From Maricurvus nonylphenolicus (GTDB taxonomy: Bacteria > Pseudomonadota > Gammaproteobacteria > Pseudomonadales > Cellvibrionaceae), in contig NZ_AP031498.1 in assembly GCF_042854845.1 (NCBI RefSeq), forward strand, positions 1,116,001-1,180,000: a stretch of DNA of 64,000 bases, given 5' to 3'. Positions 25,267 through 34,396 of the stretch are shown piece after piece (positions within the stretch are counted from its first letter, which is position 1; each line of letters opens with the position of its first letter). The notes beneath the pieces were generated by a model that did not search any database, was not told where the DNA came from, and was given only the letters and a program-made list of their open reading frames with translations. Made by a program: the position numbers and the translations under genes.

Positions 25267-25929
25267 ATGAAAATTCTGTGGATTACCCTGATTGTCATCG
25301 CGCTGTCATCTTGCGCCAGTCAAAAGAAGTTGGAAGACAGCTTCTCCGGCTTTATATCCCAGACTCACTATGAAAAACTCTCAAGGGTTGAGTCATTAAG
25401 TGATCAGGTAGTATTTCGCTATATCGCGCCCGATTTTAAGCCCGCAAACTATACCCATGTCATCGTTGATCCGGTCATTGCATACCCCGAACCCCAGCCA
25501 ACCGAGCAGGTGAGTATGGAAATGCTGCGGGATATACAAGCCAGGCTGACACGTTTACTGGAAGACTCTATGTCTGAGGCGCTCAAGTTGTCGCAATCCT
25601 CCGGAGAGGGGGTGTTGAGGCTGCAAGTGGCCATTACAGGGGTAAATATTTCAGATAAGTCGCTGGCGGTATACGAGTATATCCCGGTGGCGATGATAGC
25701 CGCGGGTGCCAGCAAAGCCGCAGGCGCTCGCGATCAACAAGTACGCTTGTTTATGGAGGGGCGAGTGGTCGATACCGAAACCGGTGTCGTGCAGGCCGTA
25801 GGCATTCGTGAAATCAAAGGCGATGATCTCGAAAATGTAAAAGCAAAACTACAGGCTCAGCAGCTCAATCAGGGGTTTAAAGACGCCGGTGAAGATATGG
25901 CAGCGGTGATCAAGAAGATATTTAAATAG
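25267..25929 (+). CDS. DUF3313 family lipoprotein
   Basis: 220 residues. Lipoprotein signal with lipobox LSSC (Cys16). Mature protein: FRYIAPDFKPANYTHVIVDPV is typical of DUF3313, whose members are lipoproteins of unknown function resembling the TolB N-terminal or amyloid-like fold. RBS AAGGAG is 8 bases before the ATG. The gene is alone on its strand before the convergent TetR gene. Confidence 0.85.
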   Translation: MKILWITLIVIALSSCASQKKLEDSFSGFISQTHYEKLSRVESLSDQVVFRYIAPDFKPANYTHVIVDPVIAYPEPQPTEQVSMEMLRDIQARLTRLLEDSMSEALKLSQSSGEGVLRLQVAITGVNISDKSLAVYEYIPVAMIAAGASKAAGARDQQVRLFMEGRVVDTETGVVQAVGIREIKGDDLENVKAKLQAQQLNQGFKDAGEDMAAVIKKIFK

Positions 25930-25987
25930 AGTGTAGTCCTTGAGTTACCGTTTTTTGTGATGGCCAACTTAACAGAAGTCAGTTGGC

Positions 25988-26644
25988 CTATTTTGTATCA
26001 GGCCTAAATGGCTGCTTTGATGCTTGCGCCAGGGCGGCCTGAAATTTCTTTCTGGCCGTAGCATTCAAACATGGCAGTAACACGGCAAAATGCTGCTGAA
26101 TGCCTCTCTCCTGATCGGCCCAACCGATATCAGATAGGCCTTCAGTCTCCCGCAGATAATCCATCCAGTAACGGCTGACGATCCATAAAGAGGTCGTCAG
26201 TTCTTTCAGGCTCACGCCCAGATCCTGTCTGAACATATTCTCTTGTTCGATCCTTTGGATCAGGCTTTCCAGTTCAGCGTAGTCAGCGACAGACTCTGTG
26301 CTCGATCCTATAGCACTTTGGTCTTTCAAGTATTGCGATCTGTCACGAAGCATAAAGCGATTGTTCCAGGTCAGTTCCATGGCAAACAGCAGATGTTCAA
26401 CATAGTCATCGGCAATGGTTCCAGGGGCCAGCTTGGCACGTCGCTCACTGGTGGTGGTTTTAGCTTGTTCTTCAAGTCGAAGCACAAGGTCCAGTTTTGT
26501 GGGGAAGTGGTAGGTCAGGTTTCCCTGTGCGATACCGGCTGCAGCGGCAATCTCTGTCAGCGTGGTTGCGGCATAGCCTTTTTCATTAAAGAGGCGTCGG
26601 GCAGCTTCCAGGATTTTGTCCGGTGTCCTACTGCGTGAATTCAT
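25988..26644 (-). CDS. TetR/AcrR family regulator of the GMC gene
   Basis: 218 residues. DNA-binding domain (about 5-52) with ATTLTEIAAAAGIAQGNLTYHF, an unusually clear TetR helix-turn-helix. The C-terminal part is a ligand domain without assigned family. Divergent from the GMC oxidoreductase; the 108-base gap holds a TTGACA box and two tandem 18-bp sites (26683-26720), so it very likely represses the GMC gene and itself. Confidence 0.93.
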   Translation of the reverse strand: MNSRSRTPDKILEAARRLFNEKGYAATTLTEIAAAAGIAQGNLTYHFPTKLDLVLRLEEQAKTTTSERRAKLAPGTIADDYVEHLLFAMELTWNNRFMLRDRSQYLKDQSAIGSSTESVADYAELESLIQRIEQENMFRQDLGVSLKELTTSLWIVSRYWMDYLRETEGLSDIGWADQERGIQQHFAVLLPCLNATARKKFQAALAQASKQPFRPDTK

Positions 26645-26674
26645 AGACCCTTTTTGCTCTCAATTTCTTCTATG

Positions 26675-26720
26675 TTGACAAATTAGGTTTTACTAACTAA
26701 ATTTAGGTTTTTCAACCTAA
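26675..26720 (+). promoter_or_regulatory. GMC promoter with two tandem TetR operator candidates
   Basis: A -35 box TTGACA (26675-26680), 17 bases, then TAAATT (26698-26703) as -10. Site 1, TTAGGTT-TTAC-TAACTAA (26683-26700), fills the spacer; site 2, TTAGGTT-TTTC-AACCTAA (26703-26720), is a perfect 7-bp palindrome over the -10 and start region. This layout is typical of repression by a TetR dimer pair. Confidence 0.72.
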
Positions 26721-26752
26721 GTTGAAAAGTGTGACAGGGGGAGGAGCACGGT

Positions 26753-28357
26753 ATGAGCATAAAAAACAGGCATATCATCGTTATAGGCGGTGGTACATCA
26801 GGAGCCGTTATGGCGGCAAGACTCAGTGAAAGCCCAAGTTTCATGGTGACTTTGCTTGAGGCAGGACCTGATCACGATGCCTATGATGCGGACGTGTTTA
26901 CACCACTGCATGCAAGTGATGCTTGGTCTGAGGATAGAAAGCACCATGTCCCTTCGCCCATGAAAGCTGACAATGGCGTCATGACAATGATGCAGGGCCG
27001 CCTACTGGGCGGAACTTCCACCCTTAATGGCATGGCCACCTTAAGGGGGCAGCCCGGTGACTATGACGCCTGGGCTGATGCCGGCCTTGAGGGCTGGGGC
27101 TGGCAAGATGTCCGGGACACGTTTATCGCGGCGGAACGCGATAGGGATTTCGGTACTTCGCCACTGCATGGCAATGCCGGTCCGCTACCGGTGCGCCGAT
27201 GGCGCAAGCAAGAGCTTTCCCATGCGCAGGCCACATTCTGCAACGGCCTTGTGAATAATGGCCAGCCCTTTTCCCATGATATTAATGATCCTGATCAGCT
27301 TCCCGGTGTTGGTATTTTCCCGGTCACCATCGATGAGAACGCACAGCGTGTTACCACAAGTCTGGCTTACCTGACAGAGGAGGTAAGACGAAGAGGGAAT
27401 CTTAACATCCGGACCAACGCGCCGGTTGAGCGCATCCTGATTGAGAACGGCCAAGCGACCAGTGTGCTTTTGGAAAGCGGTGAAGAATTGGCCGCAGACG
27501 AGATTGTCCTGAGTGCGGGAGCAATCTGGTCTGCCAAGATGTTGCTGCGTTCCGGTGTTGGTCCGAAAGAGCATCTTGCAAAATACGGTATCAATGTTCA
27601 CGCCGATCTGCCGGTGGGGTCAACAATGAGCGATCATCTTGGCCCAGGTATTCTTTACCGACACCCTGGCTCACGCGGAAGCGACGCCGGGCCCGCCCAG
27701 GTGGTTTTTGTGGGGGCATCGAACGGTCACGATGTTGATTATCATGCGATGCCAATTTCGTTGCAGGATCCAAACCGTAACCCGCTGACGTTTTCGGAAA
27801 AGTTAAAACTGATCAGAAGAGCAAGCACTGAAAACAGCAAGATCACAATCAGCGATGCCTACGATGCATTGAAATTTTTGATGACGCCAACCAAAAACGA
27901 CACCATGTTTATGCTTGCGCTGTTTTTATTGTGCTCCAGTGGTCAAGGCAGTGTAAGGCTGGGAGACACCCCGGATGCAGATCCAGTCGTCACGGCTCCA
28001 CCTTTACCAAAGGATGCTCATCAGAGACTGCGTCATGCATTTGATGTGATAGCCGCTTGGGAAGGTTCAGATGAGTTCAGAAATCTGGGGCTCTCACCGG
28101 TTTTTCCACAGGACCTTTCTGCACCGGATGCGGTTGCAATCGCTCTTGCTCGCAACACCATTAGTTATGGACATATGGTCGGGACCTGTCCGATGGGCAC
28201 AGTGCTGGACGCCGATTGTCGAGTGTTGGGTATACCGAATTTGCGTGTTGCCGATGCATCGGTGATGCCAACCATTCCGCGGGGTAATACCTATCTTGGT
28301 TGTGTGATGGTTGCAGAGCGCATTGCTGCCAAGATGAAAATGCAAAGCACAGCTTAG
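26753..28357 (+). CDS. GMC family FAD-dependent oxidoreductase
   Basis: 534 residues. N-terminal FAD motif IVIGGGTSGAVMAARLSE with the terminal glutamate in LLEAG. GMC signature 1 is seen as GRLLGGTSTLNGM, signature 2 near VLSAGAIWSAKMLLRSGVGP. C-terminal catalytic His in YGHMVGTCPMG and Asn in PRGNTYLG. Members oxidise alcohols such as choline, polyethylene glycol or long-chain alcohols. It lacks clear choline specificity residues that I could name, so the substrate is open. Single-gene unit under the divergent TetR. Confidence 0.92.
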   Translation: MSIKNRHIIVIGGGTSGAVMAARLSESPSFMVTLLEAGPDHDAYDADVFTPLHASDAWSEDRKHHVPSPMKADNGVMTMMQGRLLGGTSTLNGMATLRGQPGDYDAWADAGLEGWGWQDVRDTFIAAERDRDFGTSPLHGNAGPLPVRRWRKQELSHAQATFCNGLVNNGQPFSHDINDPDQLPGVGIFPVTIDENAQRVTTSLAYLTEEVRRRGNLNIRTNAPVERILIENGQATSVLLESGEELAADEIVLSAGAIWSAKMLLRSGVGPKEHLAKYGINVHADLPVGSTMSDHLGPGILYRHPGSRGSDAGPAQVVFVGASNGHDVDYHAMPISLQDPNRNPLTFSEKLKLIRRASTENSKITISDAYDALKFLMTPTKNDTMFMLALFLLCSSGQGSVRLGDTPDADPVVTAPPLPKDAHQRLRHAFDVIAAWEGSDEFRNLGLSPVFPQDLSAPDAVAIALARNTISYGHMVGTCPMGTVLDADCRVLGIPNLRVADASVMPTIPRGNTYLGCVMVAERIAAKMKMQSTA

Positions 28358-28573
28358 CTACGGTGTTCTTTACGACTCAATTCCTCATAGGTTAAATAGC
28401 CATTAGAATGCTCAGTTTCAGTATCAATTTTCATTAAAAAATTAATCAGCACCCTACCGATAAAGGCAGTGTATTGGCGGAAAGTTCCTTGGCTTCTAAA
28501 CTGAAATCATAAACCTGCTGAAATACTGTTTTGCTTGCTTAGTTGCAGTAACTGGCATGTGGAGAAGAATGGC

Positions 28574-29344
28574 ATGCTAATGATCCGTTCGCTTATCATT
28601 GTATTTAGTGTTGCTTGGGTTAGCGTTTCTGGTGCACAAGATAAATTGGTCTTTCCCACGGTCTCAAATAGTCCGTTGTCCAAAGCTCTGGAAACAGTTA
28701 TTCATACAGCCTATGGTCGATTAGGGATCGACGTTGAGGTTGTACACCTGCCCCGTAAAAGGGGGCTTATGCTAAGTAGCCAAGGACTCTATGACGGTGA
28801 GCTGGCTAGAACCACGATTGTTCTGCAAAAGTTCCCAAACTTGATTCGGGTTCCCGTTACCCTTTATTGCTTTGATATTGTTGCTTACACCCATCACAAA
28901 CCTTTACCCGTGGTAAGTTGGGAGGGGCTCAAGGGGCTGTCTGTTGGGGTCACTCTCGGCATGATGAAAATTGAGGCACAGACTGTTGATCTTAAGACGG
29001 TGAAGGTCGTCAATCTTAATCAGCTATTTAAAATGTTGGCTACTGATAGGATTGATGTGGTTGTTGCAAATCGTCTGATCGGTGCTGCTACTGTTCTAGA
29101 AGGGGGCTTTGATAATATTGTTATCAATGACCCGCCTTTAACCCAGACGCCAATCTACCATTTTTTGCACGATAAACATCGAGGGCTTCTCAACGATATC
29201 ACAGAGGTGTTGGAGCAAATGCTGCGCTCTGGCGAATTGGCACAGATTTATAAAAATTATGCTCAGCAGCATCTTAACTTACTAAGTCTAGACGCCGATG
29301 CTGCAGCTTCTATTCCGTCACTGCAGTGTCATGAAAGCTCTTGA
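28574..29344 (+). CDS. Periplasmic solute-binding protein-like (orphan)
   Basis: 256 residues from ATG 28574, preceded by GGAGAAG; the frame is open to 28535 without a ribosome site. Signal peptide to about residue 19 (VSVSGA). The mature protein has the family 3 binding-protein layout, with LSKALETVIHTAYGRLGIDVEVVHLPRKRGL-like first lobe and a second lobe from about 110 to 200. No transporter genes are nearby. Related orphans lie at 12337 and 54698. It may bind amino acids or act as a sensor subunit. Confidence 0.78.
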   Translation: MLMIRSLIIVFSVAWVSVSGAQDKLVFPTVSNSPLSKALETVIHTAYGRLGIDVEVVHLPRKRGLMLSSQGLYDGELARTTIVLQKFPNLIRVPVTLYCFDIVAYTHHKPLPVVSWEGLKGLSVGVTLGMMKIEAQTVDLKTVKVVNLNQLFKMLATDRIDVVVANRLIGAATVLEGGFDNIVINDPPLTQTPIYHFLHDKHRGLLNDITEVLEQMLRSGELAQIYKNYAQQHLNLLSLDADAAASIPSLQCHESS

Positions 29345-29486
29345 GCTGGTAGGGCAGCTTTGGCCGGTGTAAGGCCAATGTGGGGGCCTTGCATCTTTAC
29401 TGTCATCTCCTTGCCATAGGCTAGTCATAAAACCCCGATAGGGTGATTGGTGTTTTGAGCCAAGTTTGAGGTCTTCTGTCTCGACC

Positions 29487-29951
29487 ATGCCATTTCCCAG
29501 TCACGGCTATCTGGCACTGCTTTGCCTGTGTCTATTTCTCTCTGCCTGCGTCAGCCAGAAGGCGGTTTCCCCGAGCAGTGGCCTTTTACAACACTGCGAC
29601 AGTTATTTTTCCTATCAAATGTGCGCCAGGGATCACAATGGAGATGGCTCGGTGGACTTTATGTTTTTTGCCGACACCGATGAAGTGTTTATGGCAATGC
29701 CGGGATTTGAGGAGCCTGAAAAAACCGGTAAACCGGCCCATCGCTGTATTCAGTCGATGGACAAACCTATGCAAGGCGCTGCCAATGCCCTGTTAGCTAT
29801 AGGCAATGACACCTCTAATATGACCAAGACCAGGATCAAAACCCGGCTGTTATTGAGTTATAGCCGCTATATGCCTGAGGTAAACCGCTGTAATGGCAAC
29901 CAGTTAGCGGTCGAAGATGACCCTTTTGGTGACGAGAGTTTTGGCTATTAG
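29487..29951 (+). CDS. Lipoprotein with EF-hand-like loop
   Basis: 154 residues from ATG 29487 (a TTG at 29466 opens the frame). Lipobox LSAC puts the lipidated Cys at about 22. At about 52-63 the sequence D-H-N-G-D-G-S-V-D-F-M-F resembles an EF-hand calcium loop. The remainder is not recognised. A strong terminator follows at 30050-30074. Likely an outer-membrane lipoprotein. Confidence 0.75.
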   Translation: MPFPSHGYLALLCLCLFLSACVSQKAVSPSSGLLQHCDSYFSYQMCARDHNGDGSVDFMFFADTDEVFMAMPGFEEPEKTGKPAHRCIQSMDKPMQGAANALLAIGNDTSNMTKTRIKTRLLLSYSRYMPEVNRCNGNQLAVEDDPFGDESFGY

Positions 29952-30049
29952 ACATAATTTCTATTTTTTATTAAAAAAGTTTGAACCTTTTGGAATTGGC
30001 CGTGTCCCAATAAGCAAGACAATCATGGTGTCTTGCTCTCCTCTTGCTT

Positions 30050-30074
30050 AAGCCTCTTTATTAGAGGCTTTTTT
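30050..30074 (+). terminator. Rho-independent terminator
   Basis: AAGCCTCT-TTATT-AGAGGCTT, then a T-run to 30074. It serves the lipoprotein gene at 29487 and lies just before the convergent STAS-like gene. Confidence 0.9.
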
Positions 30075-30106
30075 GTGCCTAAATTTTATCCAAAATGAAC
30101 GCTATT

Positions 30107-30490
30107 CTACCCGTCGCCTTGATTTTGTTTGTTTTTTAGCCAGTTTAAGGCGTCTTCCCGGTTATCAAACACCTTACCCTCAAAATCCGGATTGCCTGGG
30201 TAATCAAGCAGGGCTTGAGCGGTATCCTCGCTGGCCTTGTTGTGGGCTACCACGGCAACGGCATTAATCTGTTCCAATGCGTAGAGGTACTTTTGGGCTT
30301 CCAGGGTAAAGGAGTAGGAGTTGCGCTTGTTGATAAGCAGTGCGAAGGGGGCCTGCATGTTGTTGATCAGGAATTCGTGGAATTCGCCGATCATCGCTAG
30401 ATCGATTTCTATTCCGTCATCGGCAATCACCTCTACAATATCGTCTTGCTGAATGATGAGTTCGCCGTAGGTGAATCGATGGCTGTTCAT
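30107..30490 (-). CDS. STAS/SpoIIAA-like protein
   Basis: 127 residues from ATG 30490, chosen for GGAG 8 bases upstream; the frame is open to 30529. Strand-helix pattern and the segment FALLINKRNSYSFTLEAQ, then INAVAVVAHNK and FDNREDALNWLK, fit the SpoIIAA-like (STAS/SEC14-type) small-protein family. No serine phosphorylation site characteristic of anti-anti-sigma factors is clear. Role unknown. Confidence 0.7.
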   Translation of the reverse strand: MNSHRFTYGELIIQQDDIVEVIADDGIEIDLAMIGEFHEFLINNMQAPFALLINKRNSYSFTLEAQKYLYALEQINAVAVVAHNKASEDTAQALLDYPGNPDFEGKVFDNREDALNWLKNKQNQGDG

Positions 30491-30582
30491 GCCGCAGGCT
30501 CCGATATATCCGCTAGGGATAGGTGCCAATACTGAGGGTTAATTAAAAGATAGCGTAAAAATGCGAGCCTTTCAGCAGGTGG

Positions 30583-31485
30583 TTAGCTGTTGATAACTTC
30601 ACTGAACTTCCCCAGCGAAAAGGGCTTGATCAGTTCCAGCTCTTGCTGCAGAAAGCGCTTGCAGTGCTGTATTCGTGCTGTGGATCTTAGATCTGGGTGG
30701 TGTAATAACCAGATGCTCCAATCGCTGCGGGGCAGGGCTACCGGCAGGCGTTGAACTGTGGAGTCGGCGATTTTATCCGGTAAAAAACACGGTATACGAG
30801 CCAGACCGTAACCCAGTTTCACCGCGTTATACATGCTGTATAGGTCATCCACTCGCAGGACGATTTCCGGGTTAGTGCAATGCTTTTGCGCCCAGTGCGG
30901 TATTTCCTGTTGATTGCTCCAGACGATGATACGGGTGGGCTCGCTTGCATCTTTGTCGGCATACTTCTCGGCGTTGGCCTGATTGGCATATAGGCCATGC
31001 TGCATATATTCAATATGGTTGGCAATCAGGTAGTCCGGTGGCGAAGGGCTGAGGCGAATGGCCATATCTGCCTCGCGGTTGGCCAGGTTACGTACGCCAC
31101 GGGAAACCTGTAGGTCTATGCTGATGGCCGGGTTCTCGGCGCAGTAGCGCTGCAGTGGCTCTGCCATATAGTACTGGAATATCTCGTGGGGCATGGTGAG
31201 GGATATTTTGCCTGCCAGACGGGCATCCTGGCCCATCAGTACCCTGGAGATTCGCTGGTTGGCGCTGCGGATTTCAGTGGCGATATCATAAATAGCCACG
31301 CCCGCATCGGTCATTTCATAACCTGATTGGGTTCGTTCTAACAGCCGCACCCCATGTTCCTGCTCAAGCATTTGAATACGGCGCGACACCGTGGAGTGGT
31401 TAACCCCTAGCTGTTTGGCTGCTCCCGAGAAGCTGCCTTCATCGGCTACTGCCAGAAAGTACTGAAAATCGTCCCAGTTGTGCAT
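30583..31485 (-). CDS. LysR family transcriptional regulator
   Basis: 300 residues. N-terminal winged helix-turn-helix (DDFQYFLAVADEGSFSGAAKQLG, then VNHSTVSRRIQMLEQ) and a periplasmic-binding-like ligand domain from about 90. Divergent from the GST gene at 31608 (122-base gap), which it likely controls together with the nitronate monooxygenase gene. The ligand is unknown. Confidence 0.93.
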   Translation of the reverse strand: MHNWDDFQYFLAVADEGSFSGAAKQLGVNHSTVSRRIQMLEQEHGVRLLERTQSGYEMTDAGVAIYDIATEIRSANQRISRVLMGQDARLAGKISLTMPHEIFQYYMAEPLQRYCAENPAISIDLQVSRGVRNLANREADMAIRLSPSPPDYLIANHIEYMQHGLYANQANAEKYADKDASEPTRIIVWSNQQEIPHWAQKHCTNPEIVLRVDDLYSMYNAVKLGYGLARIPCFLPDKIADSTVQRLPVALPRSDWSIWLLHHPDLRSTARIQHCKRFLQQELELIKPFSLGKFSEVINS

Positions 31486-31607
31486 TTTTGCACGCCTAAT
31501 GTGTTTTTATTGCGAATTTATAAAGATGCTAACGGCTTTTACACTGACTGTCGATGGTTGGCCGACCGCGATTTCTACTACAACCGCCTGAGTGGCAGGA
31601 GAACACT

Positions 31608-32219
31608 ATGTACAAGCTTTATTCCATTGCGGGCAGCTGCTCGACCGGTATCCATGTATTGCTACGCAAACTACATCTTCCGGTGGAGATTGTGATGCGC
31701 AGTGATGTCGACAACTACAACCAGCTGGTGGCGACCAATCAGGTGCCGGCTCTGCAAACCGATGATCTTTTACTGACTGAAGGTGCTTCTATTGCCCTCT
31801 ACCTGCTAGAGAAACACAGCGAATTGCCTGAGGATCTTCAGCAGCGCAGCGAGTTCCGTCAATGGCTGATGTTTAATTACGCCACTCTGCACCCGGCCTA
31901 TAGCAAGCTGTTTGCTGTAAATGGAGCGATGGCCGACGGTGAAGCAAAGCAAGCCTTATTGCAGACGCTGGCTGATCGTATCTCCGAGCTGTGGCGTATT
32001 GTTGAGCAGCGCCTGGAAAACCGTACCTATATTGTGGGTGACCAGCCCAGCCTGATCGATTATTTGCTTGCCGTATACAGTCGTTGGGGCAATAGCTTTC
32101 CCGGCTTGAATATTGAGCTGGGTGAGAACACACAGCGTCTGATTCAAACCGTCATGCAGTTGCCTGAATTTATTGAGGCTGCTGAGGTAGAAGGTATTGA
32201 ACTGGCCGTCGCTGCCTAA
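31608..32219 (+). CDS. Glutathione S-transferase
   Basis: 203 residues from ATG 31608, with AGGAG 6 bases upstream; the longer open frame to 31554 has no ribosome site. Thioredoxin-like half with YSIAGSCSTGIHVLL, cis-Pro in QVPAL and the glutathione motif EGASIALYLLEK. Helical C-terminal half to 200. Normal length for a bacterial GST. Followed after 35 bases by a nitronate monooxygenase gene; the pair suggests detoxification of nitro or electrophilic compounds. Confidence 0.9.
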   Translation: MYKLYSIAGSCSTGIHVLLRKLHLPVEIVMRSDVDNYNQLVATNQVPALQTDDLLLTEGASIALYLLEKHSELPEDLQQRSEFRQWLMFNYATLHPAYSKLFAVNGAMADGEAKQALLQTLADRISELWRIVEQRLENRTYIVGDQPSLIDYLLAVYSRWGNSFPGLNIELGENTQRLIQTVMQLPEFIEAAEVEGIELAVAA

Positions 32220-32254
32220 TCGATAGTTAACACAAGAAACGAAAAGGTAATCCC

Positions 32255-33328
32255 ATGTCTTGGAATCAGACGCGCGTCAGTGAACGACTCAATATTCAGT
32301 ACCCGATTATCCAAGGGCCTTTTGGTGGAGGTTTATCGACGCTGGAATTGCTCACTATAGTATCCAACAGCGGTGGTATGGGGTCTTATGGAGCGCATAT
32401 CTTGGCTCCAGATGACATCATTGCGCTGGTGGCTGCTGCACGCCAGCGCACCGATAAGGCCTTTAATATCAATCTGTGGGTATCCGACCACGATGCCCAC
32501 GGATTGGATCTCGACCCCGCCAGTTTCGAGCGTTACCTGAAATTGTTTAAACCTTTTTATGATCAGCTGGGAGTCGAATATCCCGACTACCCGCAAAACA
32601 TCTCCCAACGCTTTGAGGAGCAGGTGGAGGCGGTGATTGAGGCCGCACCTCCGGTTCTGAGTTTTGTATTTGGTATTCCCGATAAAAAAGTTCTACAAGC
32701 CTGTAAACAGCGCGACATTATCACCATGGGTGCAGCAACCACCTTCGATGAGGCTCGCGCGATTACTGAAGCCGGGATCGATATAGTTCTGGCCACCGGC
32801 TTCGAAGCGGGCGGCCATCGCGTGGCATTTTTAAAACCGGCAGAGCAGTCACTGGTCGGCACCTACACGCTGGTGCGGCAGATTGACCACAGCCTCGATG
32901 TTCCCTTGATAGCCGCCGGTGGTATTGCCGATGCCCGTGGTATTGCCGCCATACAAACCGCCGGCGCTCACGCCGTGCAAATGGGTACCGCCTTTCTGGC
33001 CTGCCGGGAATCAGGTACCAGTGATGAACACAAACAGGTGCTGTTTTCTGACAAGGCCCATAACACTGTATTAAGTCGCAATTACACTGGCCGATTGGCG
33101 CGCTTCATTCCCGATGAATTTATCGAGGCTATCGATAAAACCGAAGGCTTGCCCTTGCCGTTCCCGTTACACAGTTTTTTTGTCGCGCCGATTAAGGCGG
33201 CCGCAAAAGCAGCAGGTAATGCCGGATTCAGCTCACACTATGCGGGCCAGGGTGCACCCTTGTTAAAACACCGGGATGCCGATGCATTAATGTCGGCGTT
33301 AGTAGAAGAGCTGGATTGTTTGAACTAA
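32255..33328 (+). CDS. Nitronate monooxygenase family (2-nitropropane dioxygenase-like)
   Basis: 357 residues. FMN-binding TIM barrel: an early IQGPFGGGLSTLELL segment, GFEAGGHRV with the conserved His in the middle, and the phosphate-binding region VPLIAAGGIADARGIAAI followed by GAHAVQMGTAFL. Members oxidise alkyl nitronates using FMN and O2. RBS AAAGG lies upstream. Likely co-transcribed with the GST gene under the divergent LysR. Confidence 0.9.
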   Translation: MSWNQTRVSERLNIQYPIIQGPFGGGLSTLELLTIVSNSGGMGSYGAHILAPDDIIALVAAARQRTDKAFNINLWVSDHDAHGLDLDPASFERYLKLFKPFYDQLGVEYPDYPQNISQRFEEQVEAVIEAAPPVLSFVFGIPDKKVLQACKQRDIITMGAATTFDEARAITEAGIDIVLATGFEAGGHRVAFLKPAEQSLVGTYTLVRQIDHSLDVPLIAAGGIADARGIAAIQTAGAHAVQMGTAFLACRESGTSDEHKQVLFSDKAHNTVLSRNYTGRLARFIPDEFIEAIDKTEGLPLPFPLHSFFVAPIKAAAKAAGNAGFSSHYAGQGAPLLKHRDADALMSALVEELDCLN

Positions 33329-33364
33329 AAACTGTGTTGAGTGCGGGCAATTACTGCTCGCTTT

Positions 33365-34273
33365 TTATTCTTGATGAATGTCCCATTGCCCGGCAAAGAA
33401 ATCTACAAACGCTTTGATTTTAGGTGACTGCCTTTGATGTTTTGAATAGATCGCATAGATACCATTATCAAAGCGTGTCGATGTCACTTCGTAATCCGGT
33501 AATACCTGTATTAACTCACCCTTGTCCAAGGCGTCTTGTAATCCCCAGCGCGGTTGCAGAATGATACCGCCGCCATCAACCGCACTTTGATAAAGAAGCT
33601 CAGCATGATTGGTGCGAAGCCAGCAGTGCTCGGTACTCACGCGAAACTCATTGCGGTTTTTGCGCAGTACCCAGGTTTTAAACGGGGTGGATAACGCGAA
33701 GGCCATCAAGTGGTGTGAAGCCAGGTCTGTCGGGTGTGTGATGGCCGGGTGTTGATCCAGGTATTGGCGGCTGGCCGTGAGTACGTAGTTATGGGCTCCA
33801 AGGGGTTTGGCGATCAGTTCCGAGTCTTTCAGATAGCTCACCCTGATAGCCACATCAAATCCGTCAGCCAGTACATCGACCAGGGCGTCATTGGCAATCA
33901 GCTCGAGTTGAATGTCAGGGTAGGCATGATGGAATTTGGCTAACAATGGTCCTATGAAGCACTGACTGAACCACCAGGGCACGCTGACACGTAGCTTTCC
34001 GGCTGGCTGCCCTTCGCTTGTTGGCAAGCTGCTACAGGCGGCATCGACTTCCGGGAGTAGCAGGCGAATGCGCTCATAGAGTTCGGCTCCGGCATCGGTT
34101 GTCGCCACTGAGCGAGTGCTGCGAATCAGTAACGTCTGGCCAAGTTGTTGTTCAAGTTGGCTGATTTGTCTTGAGATAGAAGAGTTGGCGCAATTCAGCA
34201 AACGCGCTGCCTGACTAAAGCTGCCGTTTTCTGCCACGGCCAGAAAGGCGCGCAAGGCGTTCAGATCGTGCAT
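33365..34273 (-). CDS. LysR family regulator, CrgA-like
   Basis: 302 residues. Helix-turn-helix: LNALRAFLAVAENGSFSQAA then NSSISRQISQLEQQLG. Ligand domain from about 90, with GKLRVSVPWWFSQCFIGPLL in the position typical of the CrgA/AaeR-type branch. Divergent from an MdaB-like quinone reductase gene. The gap has ATAG-N7-CTAT at 34355-34369, the box recognised by CrgA-type regulators. Likely senses a quinone or electrophile. Confidence 0.92.
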   Translation of the reverse strand: MHDLNALRAFLAVAENGSFSQAARLLNCANSSISRQISQLEQQLGQTLLIRSTRSVATTDAGAELYERIRLLLPEVDAACSSLPTSEGQPAGKLRVSVPWWFSQCFIGPLLAKFHHAYPDIQLELIANDALVDVLADGFDVAIRVSYLKDSELIAKPLGAHNYVLTASRQYLDQHPAITHPTDLASHHLMAFALSTPFKTWVLRKNRNEFRVSTEHCWLRTNHAELLYQSAVDGGGIILQPRWGLQDALDKGELIQVLPDYEVTSTRFDNGIYAIYSKHQRQSPKIKAFVDFFAGQWDIHQE

Positions 34274-34354
34274 TTCGTCCTCCGATCATTGTTGCAAATA
34301 TCGAATAATGTAATCCATATTTTCCCATTATCGCAAATCTGATTGGAGCATAGA

Positions 34355-34369
34355 ATAGCGACATTCTAT
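34355..34369. promoter_or_regulatory. ATAG-N7-CTAT LysR box
   Basis: ATAG-CGACATT-CTAT, extended to GAATAG-N7-CTATTC (34353-34371). It contains T-N11-A, lies 28 bases before the MdaB-like start and between two divergent genes. The form is that of CrgA-type LysR boxes. Confidence 0.7.
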
Positions 34370-34396
34370 TCAGATAACGCACTAAGGAGCTATCAG

